DNA from: Autumnicola sp041679265
GTDB lineage: Bacteria; Bacteroidota; Bacteroidia; Flavobacteriales; Flavobacteriaceae
Assembly (NCBI RefSeq): GCF_041679265.1
Contig: NZ_JBGFSM010000013.1
Span: 62,001 to 126,000, forward strand
DNA: 64,000 nt
Reading direction: 5' to 3'
The translations under genes were made by a program, and so were the position numbers. Positions 9,482-18,262 of this stretch are shown in pieces. The notes under the pieces were generated by a model that was given only the letters and a program-made list of their open reading frames with translations, searched no databases and was not told the origin of the DNA. Every line of letters begins with the position of its first letter. Positions within the stretch are counted from its first letter, which is position 1.

Positions 9482-10768
9482 ATGAAGAAGGTACTCATTA
9501 TCACGTATTACTGGCCTCCTGCGGGTGGCCCCGGAGTACAGCGCTGGCTTAAATTTGCAAAGTACCTGCGGGATTTTGATGTGGAACCCATAATTTATAC
9601 TCCTGAAAATCCCAGCTATCCCTTAACCGATGAATCTTTGGAAGCTGAAATTCCGAAGAGTCTTAAGGTGCTGAAGCATAAAATTTTAGAACCCTATACC
9701 GCAGCCAGAATTTTTTCAAAAAAAGATACCCAAACTATTAGTTCCGGGATTATTGTAAAGGAGGAGAAACAGAGTTTTCTGCAAAAACTGATGCTTTACA
9801 TCCGGGGAAATTTCTTTATTCCTGATGCCAGGAAGTTTTGGGTAAAACCTTCAGTAAAATACCTTGACAAAGTTTTGGATGAGCAGCAAATAAGTAGCAT
9901 TATCACAACCGGGCCGCCGCATAGCCTGCATCTTATTGGCCTTCAGCTTAAACAAAAAAAGGACATTACCTGGATTGCCGATTTTCGTGATCCCTGGACC
10001 AATATTGGTTACCATAATAAGCTAAGGCTTTCAAAAAGTTCCCAAAAGAAACATGCAATCCTGGAAAAAGAAGTATTAAATACGGCAGATCATGTACTTG
10101 TGACCAGTTTTACCACAAAAAAAGAATTTGAAGCAAAAACTCCTAAACCGGTATCTGTAATTACCAATGGATTTGATACAGAAATTGCTTCGGAAAATCC
10201 CAGCCTGGATAAAAAGTTCACTTTTTCACATATTGGCTCATTGCTTTCCGGCAGGAATCCTTTGAACCTCTGGAAAGCTTTTGGTGAATTGGTGAGGGAA
10301 AATAAAGGTTTTGCGGAAGATTTTGAGCTACGGCTGGTTGGAGCGGTGAGCGGGGAAGTATTAACTTTTATAAAAGCCGAAGGATTGGAAAAGCATCTGA
10401 AACTTCAGCAGTATGTGCCGCATGAAGAAGCGATAAGAATTCAACGTTGCAGCCAGGTTTTGCTTCTTATAGAAATAAACAGCGAAGAAACCAGGGGAAT
10501 AATTCCCGGGAAAGTATTTGAATATATGGCCGCAAAAAGACCAATTTTGGCACTAGGACCTGAAAACTGGGATGTTTACAAAATTTTGGAGAACACTGCT
10601 GCCGGACAGTTTTTTGAATATTCAGAAAAAGAAAAAATCAAACGCCATTTAGTTGATCTTTATTCAGCCTATAAAAATAATCGACTACAAGCGGAATCAT
10701 TGAAAATAGATCACTATCACCGTAAACACCTTACTGCTAAACTGGCTAATTTGCTAAAGGAAATCTAG
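9482..10768 (+). CDS. GT4-like glycosyltransferase
   Basis: This 428-residue GT-B fold protein has an N-terminal acceptor domain opening with KKVLIITYYWPPAGGPGVQR, the typical group-1-like start with its Gly-rich loop. The C-terminal donor domain contains FSHIGSLLSGRNP and the acidic IPGKVFEYMAAKRPIL segment, whose E binds the nucleotide-sugar ribose. It probably transfers a sugar during exopolysaccharide or glycolipid synthesis at the cytoplasmic face. Only 3 nt separate it from the YfhO-like gene and 3 nt from the flippase, so the three form one operon. The sugar cannot be predicted. Confidence 0.85.
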   Translation: MKKVLIITYYWPPAGGPGVQRWLKFAKYLRDFDVEPIIYTPENPSYPLTDESLEAEIPKSLKVLKHKILEPYTAARIFSKKDTQTISSGIIVKEEKQSFLQKLMLYIRGNFFIPDARKFWVKPSVKYLDKVLDEQQISSIITTGPPHSLHLIGLQLKQKKDITWIADFRDPWTNIGYHNKLRLSKSSQKKHAILEKEVLNTADHVLVTSFTTKKEFEAKTPKPVSVITNGFDTEIASENPSLDKKFTFSHIGSLLSGRNPLNLWKAFGELVRENKGFAEDFELRLVGAVSGEVLTFIKAEGLEKHLKLQQYVPHEEAIRIQRCSQVLLLIEINSEETRGIIPGKVFEYMAAKRPILALGPENWDVYKILENTAAGQFFEYSEKEKIKRHLVDLYSAYKNNRLQAESLKIDHYHRKHLTAKLANLLKEI

Positions 10769-10771
10769 GCT

Positions 10772-12235
10772 ATGGGGATCATTATTAACCAGTCTTTTAA
10801 AAATATGGTCACCACCTATATAGGCTTTGGGATTGGGGCTGTAAATACGCTTTTTCTTTTTACTTATTTCCTGGAACAGGAATACTATGGACTGGTGAGT
10901 TTTTTACTATCAGCGGCTAATTTAATCTGGCCTTTTCTAGCCTTTGGGGTTAACAGTACGATCATTAAATTCTTTACTTTTTATAAAAGCAAAGAAGAGC
11001 AGGACCGGCTTCTTAACCTTGTTTTACTGCTGCCGCTGGCCGTTTCAGTAGTATTTGGTATTGCAGGGATTTTCTGCTATGATTTGCTCCTTAAATATTT
11101 TTCAGATAAAAATGAACTCGTGCAGCCATATATCTGGTTAATTTTTGTAGTCGCTGTGGCAACGGCATATTTTGAAGTTTTTTTTTCCTGGTCCAAGGTG
11201 TATTACAAAAGCGTTTTTGGGAACTTTATGAAAGAAGTTTTTCATCGTTTTTGTATAAGTGCGTTCCTGCTGGCGGTGTATTTTAACTGGATTAGCGTGA
11301 ATACCTTTATTTACTGTACTGCCGGGGTTTTTGTTTTTCGTGCCCTGGCGATGGCCGTTTATGCTTTTATCCTCTACACTCCTAAAATTGGATTAAGATT
11401 TCCGCGGAATTTGATGCCGGTATTAAAATATTCCGCGCTTATCCTTATTGCCTCTTCAGTAGCCATGGTTTTGCTTGATCTGGATAAGGTGATGATTGAA
11501 TATTATCTTCCCATCGAAAATGTGGCAATTTATGGAATTGGAATATATATTGCCACCGTGATTTCTGTTCCGCAGAAGGCCATGCACCAGATCATTCATC
11601 CTATGACGGCCAATTTTTTAAACGCTAAAGATAAGGACGGGCTGAAAGATTTGTACAAAAGAAGCTCGATAAACCTACTTATTGTAAGCGGGATCATATT
11701 TATTCTCATTATCACCAATCTCAATGAACTTTACAAATTGATTCCTGAAGAATATAATTTAAGCATTATGGTGGTGCTGCTTATAAGTTTGGTGAAACTC
11801 TACGATAATATGCTGGGCAGCAATAACAGTATTTTGTTTAATTCAGATTATTACAGGATTGTATTGGGAATTGGTGTTTTTCTAACCCTGCTTGCTTTTG
11901 TGCTGAATATGATTTTTATTCCCCTTTACGGGATTGAAGGTGCTGCGATAGCAAGTTTTCTCGCCTTTTTTATCTATAATACCACGAAGATCTTTTTGGT
12001 TCATAAAAAATTTAAAATCTACCCATTTACAAGATTAACGTGGGTGATTTTGCTTTTTACAGCCCTAATGTGCGCAGGGTTTTATTTTTGGGAATTTCCA
12101 TTCCATCCGCTTATAAACATTGCTTTAAAATCTTTAATAATTAGTGTTCTCTACCTGGCTGTTGCAGTGAAATTCAATTTTTCCAGTGACGTAAATGAGC
12201 TGCTGAAAAAATATTTAAAGCTGAAAAGCCTATAA
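10772..12235 (+). CDS. Polysaccharide flippase, Wzx/MATE-like (MOP superfamily)
   Basis: This is a 487-residue protein made almost entirely of hydrophobic helices (about 12-14). Its start (NQSFKNMVTTYIGFGIGAVNTLFLFTYF) and the conserved YGIGIYIATVISVPQKA stretch are typical of Wzx/O-antigen flippases in the MOP superfamily. It would flip an undecaprenyl-linked glycan made by neighbouring transferases across the inner membrane. It ends the three-gene envelope operon and is followed by a strong terminator. The transported glycan is unknown. Confidence 0.85.
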   Translation: MGIIINQSFKNMVTTYIGFGIGAVNTLFLFTYFLEQEYYGLVSFLLSAANLIWPFLAFGVNSTIIKFFTFYKSKEEQDRLLNLVLLLPLAVSVVFGIAGIFCYDLLLKYFSDKNELVQPYIWLIFVVAVATAYFEVFFSWSKVYYKSVFGNFMKEVFHRFCISAFLLAVYFNWISVNTFIYCTAGVFVFRALAMAVYAFILYTPKIGLRFPRNLMPVLKYSALILIASSVAMVLLDLDKVMIEYYLPIENVAIYGIGIYIATVISVPQKAMHQIIHPMTANFLNAKDKDGLKDLYKRSSINLLIVSGIIFILIITNLNELYKLIPEEYNLSIMVVLLISLVKLYDNMLGSNNSILFNSDYYRIVLGIGVFLTLLAFVLNMIFIPLYGIEGAAIASFLAFFIYNTTKIFLVHKKFKIYPFTRLTWVILLFTALMCAGFYFWEFPFHPLINIALKSLIISVLYLAVAVKFNFSSDVNELLKKYLKLKSL

Positions 12236-12238
12236 ACA

Positions 12239-12280
12239 GAAAACCCCCAGGTGTCTCTCAACATCAAGGGGGTTTTCCAA
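12239..12280 (+). terminator. Intrinsic terminator after the flippase gene
   Basis: A 10-bp stem, GAAAACCCCC (12239-12248) and GGGGGTTTTC (12268-12277), with a 19-nt loop. The stem's own T-run closes it. It may also act on the convergent minus-strand gene. Confidence 0.75.
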
Positions 12281-12312
12281 CTAACCAACCAAAAAATTAA
12301 ATTATGAACATT

Positions 12313-13470
12313 TTAATTATTACTTCTCACATTCCGTGCCGAACTTCTTCGTGAAGCGGAAGAATTTGAACTTTCTCCTGCGGTTCTTGCCGGTGCTGCA
12401 GAAGCCCTTGAGGAGCTTCTGGAAACCGCCCTTCGGGAGCCTGTAGTTCCCTGGCTTTTTGCAGGGATGCTGCGTCTAACGCTACTACTTTGGGAACTCC
12501 TATTACTGCTTTGAGTGTTATTTATCTTAGCCGAAGGAGTGCTTCTTCGGGAGGTTTCTCCAGCTTCACTTCCTCTGGAATTTATGCTTCTTTCTATTCG
12601 TGCTGAAGAGGTCCTGGACCTGTTTACTTCAGTTCGTGTGCTGCTATTATTTTGTAACTGTTTCCTGCTGTTACTTCTGCTACTCCTGCTAATGGCTGGA
12701 GAAGATGTACGTTTTTGAGGAGAAGTAATATTCTCCCTCTGGGCCACACTTCGGTTAGACCTTACGGCATCTGTTCTTACGTCTCTTTCTTCAGTTACAA
12801 CTCTGCCGCGGGAGTAAGAAATATTGTTATCATTAGGCCTGTAAAAATTTTTCCTGTAAGGCTTATTGTAGTAATGGTTATTATAATAGGTTACATATTG
12901 ATTATAAGTAATACGGTTAGGCTGATAATAAGCCCTGTAGGGACGGTTATAGACAATGCTAACATTAGCACCTGGCCGGGTGTAGTAAGAATGCCATGGC
13001 CGGGGAATATAGCGCCGGTTATACCGGTTAATGTAACCTGAATAAGAAATACGGTTAAACCTGTCGTAATTTATAAACAGGTTTCCTACCCGTGCTACCT
13101 GGCCATAATAATTATAGTCAATCAGCACATCGCCTGCCTGAATAATTCTTCCGTAGTAATCATAATACACCGGAACATTTTCTATCTGGATCACTGCTCC
13201 ATAATCATCATACTGCACGTAAGGATCATAATTATAACCCGAGTTGTAACTAATATTTACATGAGGGGTAGCGATATTTACAATGCTTGTTCTTCTGAAA
13301 TCCGGGTTAAAATAAAAGTCAAATTCACCATTAGGATAAACGGCAAATTCCACTCCATCTTCAACAAAGATGAAAGAATCACCATAACCTACCGGAAGGT
13401 TCGAATTTGTGGAAGCCGAAGCCGACAATCCCACAAAAAATAATGCTAGTAAAAAGGTAAAATTTTTCAT
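12313..13470 (-). CDS. Secreted Tyr/Asn-rich protein with a basic Ser/Arg tail, function unknown
   Basis: This is a 385-residue protein with a signal peptide (MKNFTFLLALFFVGLSASAS). Residues about 30-125 contain imperfect repeats of roughly 20 residues built around YYDYYGRIIQAGDVLIDYNY-like units, which suggests a repetitive beta structure. Residues 125-210 are rich in Tyr, Asn and Arg. The last 170 residues are low-complexity Ser/Arg/Thr/Ala, strongly basic and probably disordered. I recognise no catalytic domain. Similar secreted proteins occur in marine Flavobacteria. A role at the cell surface or in nucleic-acid or polyanion binding is only a guess. It is monocistronic and converges on the flippase gene. 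Confidence 0.7.
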   Translation of the reverse strand: MKNFTFLLALFFVGLSASASTNSNLPVGYGDSFIFVEDGVEFAVYPNGEFDFYFNPDFRRTSIVNIATPHVNISYNSGYNYDPYVQYDDYGAVIQIENVPVYYDYYGRIIQAGDVLIDYNYYGQVARVGNLFINYDRFNRISYSGYINRYNRRYIPRPWHSYYTRPGANVSIVYNRPYRAYYQPNRITYNQYVTYYNNHYYNKPYRKNFYRPNDNNISYSRGRVVTEERDVRTDAVRSNRSVAQRENITSPQKRTSSPAISRSSRSNSRKQLQNNSSTRTEVNRSRTSSARIERSINSRGSEAGETSRRSTPSAKINNTQSSNRSSQSSSVRRSIPAKSQGTTGSRRAVSRSSSRASAAPARTAGESSNSSASRRSSARNVRSNN

Positions 13471-13643
13471 GGTGCTTAAGTTTTAAGTGAAGACCGGTTA
13501 AAGTCATCTTAAATAAAACAAAGTGCATGCCAGAAAATTTTAAAGTCATTTACTTCTCAAAAATCAATCAAGAATATGGCGCTCATTCTAAATATACCAA
13601 GCTTTCGGTTTAACTATTTCCTGCCAATTTTTTATGTATATTA

Positions 13644-13799
13644 TTAGGAACTGGGCTTTAGTCGGCTTTCCATTCTCACTTTTTTGAAGTAAGCAATAAT
13701 TTCTTCTTTGGTCATTTTCGCCAACTCGGCACTTAACTTATCTTTTTGCTCCCTTGCAAATTTCACGGCATCAAAGCCTTTTTTTGTTTTAGTTTCCAT
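13644..13799 (-). CDS. Small protein overlapping the PIN toxin gene, candidate antitoxin
   Basis: This 51-residue ORF starts with ATG at 13799, 11 nt before the end of the PIN gene, in a different frame. It reads METKTKKGFDAVKFAREQKDK at the start, then SAELAKMTKEEIIAYFKKVR. It is helical, charged, and resembles the short 'FDAVK..R' proteins found next to PIN genes in Bacteroidota and cyanobacteria. The overlap implies translational coupling and favours an antitoxin that wraps around the PIN domain. It lacks a recognisable DNA-binding fold, so autoregulation is not evident. The toxin-first order is unusual for VapBC. The ORF is clear; the function is inferred from context. Confidence 0.65.
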   Translation of the reverse strand: METKTKKGFDAVKFAREQKDKLSAELAKMTKEEIIAYFKKVRMESRLKPSS

Positions 13800-14253
13800 A
13801 CTTCATCAATTCTCTTGGTGAGCGAATGTCCAATTGTTTATATCCTTTTTTAATGTTGATGGAATTGTAGCCACGTATTCGCTCTACATTTACGAGATGC
13901 TTAAAATTCCAACTCACGAGTAAGTCAGCTTGATGTATTGTTGCTAGTGCGATGTGCAGACAATCAGCAAAGTTTGTTTGTCCCACAACTTTTTCGGCTA
14001 TATATTCAACTGCCAATTCCACTGCCTCGTCATTTTCATCAAGGAATTCAGTAAAATCGCTTTTTAATCCTGTAATCAACTTCACAATCTTTTGGGGTGC
14101 TGGTTTAAGTTCCCTTTGCAGTACGGCAGATAAAAGAATTATAAATTCCCCATTATTTATTCGCCTAAATAGTGGTTTGGTAAATTCATCGAATTCAGGA
14201 TCAAAATAGCCGCCGAAAACTGAAGTATCCAAATATATCCGCTGTTTTTTCAT
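13789..14253 (-). CDS. PIN-domain ribonuclease, VapC-like toxin
   Basis: This 154-residue single PIN domain protein has the first catalytic Asp in RIYLDTSVFGGYFD (D9), a Glu in the middle (VLQRELKPA) and the second acidic pair in TNFADCLHIALATI. The motif LVSWNFKHLVN follows, as in many PIN proteins. PIN toxins cleave structured RNA, often tRNA or rRNA, using Mg2+ or Mn2+. The length and arrangement fit a chromosomal VapC-type toxin. The partner is probably the overlapping downstream gene, because no antitoxin-like ORF lies upstream in 14254-14402. The target RNA is unknown. Confidence 0.85.
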   Translation of the reverse strand: MKKQRIYLDTSVFGGYFDPEFDEFTKPLFRRINNGEFIILLSAVLQRELKPAPQKIVKLITGLKSDFTEFLDENDEAVELAVEYIAEKVVGQTNFADCLHIALATIHQADLLVSWNFKHLVNVERIRGYNSINIKKGYKQLDIRSPRELMKYGN

Positions 14254-14402
14254 ATTATAAATTTACGAAATTGAGAGAGATGTTAAATTTCAATAGAAAA
14301 TATTTTCCGCCTAGTGATCATCAAAGCATAACGCTATATTTTATATTTTATTTATTGATAATCAAATAGATGATTTATCAGCAATACTGTTATATTTAAA
14401 GA

Positions 14403-17189
14403 TTACATTTTTTCTTTTAGATACTTTGAGGTATAGGAATTCTTATTTTTAACAACTTCTTCCGGAGTGCCTTCAGCAACAAGATTTCCACCTCTCTGGC
14501 CACCTTCAGGCCCAAGGTCTATAACATGATCTGCGCATTTTACCAGGTCCATATTATGTTCAATAACTACCACAGAATGCCCTTTTTCAATAAGCGCATT
14601 AAAAGATTTCAGCAACTTTTGTATGTCATGAAAATGCAAACCTGTAGTGGGTTCATCAAAAATAAATAAAGCTTTCTCTTTTGTGTTTCCTTTTACCAGA
14701 AAAGAAGCAAGCTTGATTCGTTGTGCTTCCCCACCGGAAAGGGTGGAAGAGCTTTGCCCAAGTTTTACATACCCCAGCCCAACATCTTTAAGCGGCTTCA
14801 GTTTATTTACGATTTTCTCCTCATTGTTTTCGCTGAAAAAGTCGGTGGCATCGTCAATGGTCATGTTCAGCACGTCATCAATATTTTTATCAGCAAAAGT
14901 AACTTCCAGTACTTCCTTTTTAAAGCGTTTTCCGTCGCAGGCTTCACATTCCAGGTGAACATCTGCCATAAACTGCATTTCTATGGTTACTTCACCTTCA
15001 CCTTTACACGTATCACAACGCCCGCCGTCTACATTAAATGAAAAGTGTTTGGCTTTATAGCCTCTTATGGAAGACAAACGCTGATTCGCATATAGATTAC
15101 GGATATCATCGTACGCCTTGATATAGGTCACCGGGTTAGAACGGGAAGAGCGGCCAATCGGGTTCTGATCGATAAATTCCACACTGCCCAGATTTTTAAA
15201 ACTTCCTTTGACCTCAGTAAATTGTCCGGCTTTTTCGCCATAACCTCCCAGTTCTTTTTGAACCGCAGGGTAGAGGATCTTCTTCACCAAAGTACTTTTA
15301 CCGCTTCCGGAAACTCCGGTGATTGCTGTAAAAATTCCCAGCGGAAAAGTGACATCAATATTTTTTAAATTGTTCTCCCGTGCTCCAACCACGGTAATCA
15401 ATTGTTTTGAAGTCCTTCTTTTTTGCGGAACTTCAATTTTCATCTCCCCATTAAGATATTTTGCCGTTAAGGAAGTAGATTTTAAGATTTGCGGAAGGTT
15501 TCCCGTAGCGACTACCTCGCCGCCGTTAGTTCCTGCTTCCGGGCCAATATCTATAATTTCATCGGCGGCGTTCATAATATCTTCATCGTGTTCCACAACA
15601 ATAACCGTATTGCCAAGGTTTCGAAGATGTTGAAGTACGCCAATTAGCCTCTCGGTATCCCGTGGGTGCAGCCCAATTGAAGGTTCATCAAGAATATACA
15701 TAGATCCCACGAGGCTGCTCCCAAGGCTGGTGGCCAGGTTAATGCGCTGCGATTCCCCGCCGGAAAGCGTGTTGGATTTCCTGTTGAGGGTAAGGTAATC
15801 CAGCCCAACATTAGATAAAAATTCTAACCGGTTTCGGATTTCAGTCAGGAGGCGTTTGGCAATTTGCGTGTCGTATTCGTTAAGCTCGAGATTTTTAAAA
15901 AACGCCCGTACTTCATCCAATGGTTTTTCCACCAGGTCCGTAATATTAAGCCCGTTAATTTTGACATAATGTGCTTCCGGCCGTAACCTTTTACCTTTGC
16001 ACATGGAACATCTTGTTTTCCCACGGTAACGGGAAAGCATAACCCTGTTCTGAATTTTATAGGCTTTGCTCTCCAAAAATTCAAAAAACTGGTTTAGGCC
16101 TTCAAAATATTGATTGCCATTCCAAACCAGCGCTTTCTGCTCTTCAGTTAACTCGTAATAAGGTTTATGGATGGGAAAATCGAATTTGTGGGAATTATTC
16201 ACCAGCTGGTCCCTGTACCAGCTCATGCTCTCACCTCTCCAGGGGAAAATGGCATTTTCGTAGATTGATAAACCGGTATTGGGGATAACCAGGTCTTCAT
16301 CTATTCCAATCACGTCACCGTAGCCTTCACATTTAGGGCAGGCGCCATAAGGATTATTAAAGCTGAACAAATGCACGTTTGGTTCCAGAAAACTCATCCC
16401 ATCCAGCTCAAATTTATTGCTGAAGTGATGCTGCTCCCCATCCTTCATCTTCTGAATGTACAGCTCGCCTTTTCCCTCAAAAAAAGCTGCTTCCACCGCA
16501 TCTGCAAGCCGGTTAAAAAAGTCTTCTTCATCTTTGGTAATAATCCGGTCTACCACCAGGGAAGTTTTCTCGGGATTTAAATCTTTAAGATCGGCTTCAT
16601 CTATTCGCTGTACGGTATCTCCCACCTTAATTCGGCTGTATCCCTGCTGGGCAAGAATGTTAATTTTTTTTTCCAGGGACCGCCCATTTTCAATATGAAT
16701 GGGGGCAAGGAGTAGTAACTTTTCACCTTCTTCAAAACTTTTTACATAAGAAATAACATCAGAAACCGTATTTTTTTTCACTTCGTTACCGGAAACGGGA
16801 GAATAGGTTTTGCCAATCCTGGCAAAAAGCAGTTTCAGGTAATCGTATATTTCAGTAGAAGTGCCCACGGTAGACCTGGGATTGGTGGAATTTACCTTTT
16901 GCTCTATGGCAATGGCCGGCGCAATCCCCTTTATGTAATCCACTTTTGGCTTATTTAAGCGTCCTAAGAACTGGCGCGCATAAGAAGACAGGCTCTCTAC
17001 ATACCTTCGTTGCCCTTCAGCATAAAGTGTATCAAAGGCCAGGCTGGATTTTCCAGAACCGGAAAGGCCGGTGATAACCACCAGCTTGTTTCTGGGAATA
17101 ACAACATTTATATTTTTAAGATTGTGCAGTTTAGCACCTTTAATAATAATATTCTGTTTGGGGTTTACCTTCGCAACGTCAATGTTCAT
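14403..17189 (-). CDS. uvrA: Excinuclease ABC subunit UvrA
   Basis: This is the 928-residue ABC-type damage sensor of nucleotide excision repair. The first Walker A is GLSGSGKSS (41-49), followed by the UvrA signature around RRYVESLSSYARQFL. The signatures LSGGESQRINLA and LSGGEAQRIKLA precede the Walker B segments ILDEPSIGLHPRD and IFDEPTTGLHFHD. Zinc-module cysteines are visible in CPKCEGYG, CSMCKGK and the pair CDTCKGEGE/CEACDGK. The frame opens at 17216, but the -7 box at 17214-17221 places transcription start after that ATG, so 17189 is chosen. It acts with UvrB, which is not in this window. Confidence 0.95.
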   Translation of the reverse strand: MNIDVAKVNPKQNIIIKGAKLHNLKNINVVIPRNKLVVITGLSGSGKSSLAFDTLYAEGQRRYVESLSSYARQFLGRLNKPKVDYIKGIAPAIAIEQKVNSTNPRSTVGTSTEIYDYLKLLFARIGKTYSPVSGNEVKKNTVSDVISYVKSFEEGEKLLLLAPIHIENGRSLEKKINILAQQGYSRIKVGDTVQRIDEADLKDLNPEKTSLVVDRIITKDEEDFFNRLADAVEAAFFEGKGELYIQKMKDGEQHHFSNKFELDGMSFLEPNVHLFSFNNPYGACPKCEGYGDVIGIDEDLVIPNTGLSIYENAIFPWRGESMSWYRDQLVNNSHKFDFPIHKPYYELTEEQKALVWNGNQYFEGLNQFFEFLESKAYKIQNRVMLSRYRGKTRCSMCKGKRLRPEAHYVKINGLNITDLVEKPLDEVRAFFKNLELNEYDTQIAKRLLTEIRNRLEFLSNVGLDYLTLNRKSNTLSGGESQRINLATSLGSSLVGSMYILDEPSIGLHPRDTERLIGVLQHLRNLGNTVIVVEHDEDIMNAADEIIDIGPEAGTNGGEVVATGNLPQILKSTSLTAKYLNGEMKIEVPQKRRTSKQLITVVGARENNLKNIDVTFPLGIFTAITGVSGSGKSTLVKKILYPAVQKELGGYGEKAGQFTEVKGSFKNLGSVEFIDQNPIGRSSRSNPVTYIKAYDDIRNLYANQRLSSIRGYKAKHFSFNVDGGRCDTCKGEGEVTIEMQFMADVHLECEACDGKRFKKEVLEVTFADKNIDDVLNMTIDDATDFFSENNEEKIVNKLKPLKDVGLGYVKLGQSSSTLSGGEAQRIKLASFLVKGNTKEKALFIFDEPTTGLHFHDIQKLLKSFNALIEKGHSVVVIEHNMDLVKCADHVIDLGPEGGQRGGNLVAEGTPEEVVKNKNSYTSKYLKEKM

Positions 17190-17213
17190 TTTCTTTTTTC
17201 TAAAGTAAGGATG

Positions 17214-17221
17214 CAAAGGTA
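17214..17221 (-). promoter_or_regulatory. -7 box for uvrA
   Basis: The minus strand reads TACCTTTG. Its position overlaps the upstream ATG at 17216 and so decides for the ATG at 17189, with a leader of about 18 nt. Confidence 0.65.
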
Positions 17222-17286
17222 CTTAATAAGCAGCAGTGTAAAAAGCCGGTCAATTCTTAGAGTAATGTTAAATACTTAATGTTTTA

Positions 17287-17319
17287 TTTGTATATCTCAA
17301 TTTTATCTTGCTATATTTG
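17287..17319 (+). promoter_or_regulatory. Promoter for the ECF sigma factor gene
   Basis: TTTG at 17287-17290 (-33) and TATATTTG at 17312-17319 (-7) are separated by 21 bp, near the Bacteroidota optimum. The leader to the ATG at 17415 would be about 90 nt. Confidence 0.55.
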
Positions 17320-17414
17320 ACACCATACAACAAATCTGTCTGCCTATAGTACAAAGTTACTTTTAAACTAAAACCTAACCCCGGGAACTTCTTGTTCCTG
17401 AAAAAGTAACTAGT

Positions 17415-18002
17415 ATGGTAAACGAACAGATAACCGACGCTTATCTTGTAAGAGAGTATATGCACGGTGATGAACAGGCCCTTTCTACCTTAATTAATCG
17501 CCACCAACACAGAATTTACAGCTTCATATTTTCAAAGGTTTTTGACAGAGACGTGGCTGAAGATGTTTTCCAGGAAACTTTCATCAAAGTAATTAATACG
17601 CTTAAACGTGGAAAATATAATGAGGAGGGAAAATTTCTTCCGTGGGTAATGCGCATTGCCCATAACCTTGTGATAGACCACTTCAGAAGAAATAAAAGGA
17701 TGCCGAAATTTGAAAATAACGGCGATTTTAATATTTTTTCAGTTTTAAGTGATACGGGCCTTAACGCCGAAACACAACTCATTAAAGACCAAATAGAAAG
17801 CGATGTGCAGGAACTTATAAAGGAACTTCCTGAAGATCAGCTGGAAGTGCTTACCATGCGTATTTATAAAGACATGAGTTTTAAGGAAATTTCTGAACGT
17901 ACCGGCGTGAGCATAAATACGGCTTTGGGCCGCATGCGTTATGCGCTCATAAATCTTCGGAAACTGATCGATAAGCGTAACATAATTTTAACAAATCACT
18001 AA
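17415..18002 (+). CDS. ECF-type RNA polymerase sigma-70 factor
   Basis: This 195-residue sigma factor has region 2 at about residues 20-95 (DVAEDVFQETFIKVI for core binding, FLPWVMRIAHNLVIDHFRR for -10 recognition). Region 4 is at about 130-185 (LPEDQLEVLTMRIYKDMSFKEISERTGVSINTALGRMRYAL, a helix-turn-helix). It would direct polymerase to a stress or envelope regulon. No classical transmembrane anti-sigma gene follows; a 50-residue ORF lies 56 nt downstream instead. It is transcribed from its own promoter, divergent from uvrA. The regulon is unknown. Confidence 0.9.
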   Translation: MVNEQITDAYLVREYMHGDEQALSTLINRHQHRIYSFIFSKVFDRDVAEDVFQETFIKVINTLKRGKYNEEGKFLPWVMRIAHNLVIDHFRRNKRMPKFENNGDFNIFSVLSDTGLNAETQLIKDQIESDVQELIKELPEDQLEVLTMRIYKDMSFKEISERTGVSINTALGRMRYALINLRKLIDKRNIILTNH

Positions 18003-18058
18003 ACAATAATCCCCTTTTATTGGCGTTTTACTTAAAACCAAACGCAAAAAATTATTAA

Positions 18059-18211
18059 ATGGGGAAAATTTACTTTAAGAAATCTTCAGCTGAAGAAAAT
18101 CTGAAAAATTTAAAGCCGAAAAAAGAAACTATAGATTTTCTTTTAAATTATTCAAAAGCTTTAAGTGTGATAGACGGAAAAATTATGAAGTTTAGTTTGC
18201 TTCTTAATTGA
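18059..18211 (+). CDS. Small protein downstream of the ECF sigma factor
   Basis: This ORF of 50 codons starts with ATG at 18059 and runs to the TGA ending at 18211. It is lysine-rich at the N-terminus, followed by the helix KETIDFLLNYSKALSV. Similar short proteins with an 'I-x-FLLNYSKAL' core follow sigma genes in other Flavobacteria as far as I recall, which supports a real gene. It is directly followed by the terminator of the sigma transcript. It could be a soluble regulator of the sigma factor; nothing in the sequence shows this directly. Confidence 0.65.
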   Translation: MGKIYFKKSSAEENLKNLKPKKETIDFLLNYSKALSVIDGKIMKFSLLLN

Positions 18212-18217
18212 AAATGT

Positions 18218-18255
18218 GAAAAAAGACCTGTGGTTAGCCAGCAGGTCTTTTTCTT
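18218..18255 (+). terminator. Intrinsic terminator of the sigma factor operon
   Basis: AAAAAGACCTG and CAGGTCTTTTT form an 11-bp stem with a short loop, followed by TCTTTTC. It lies between the 50-residue gene and the convergent nth. Confidence 0.85.
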
Positions 18256-18262
18256 TTCAACT

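Noticed and set aside
17190..17216. UvrA start at the upstream ATG
   Set aside because: A -7 promoter box overlaps this ATG, so it would not be in the transcript.
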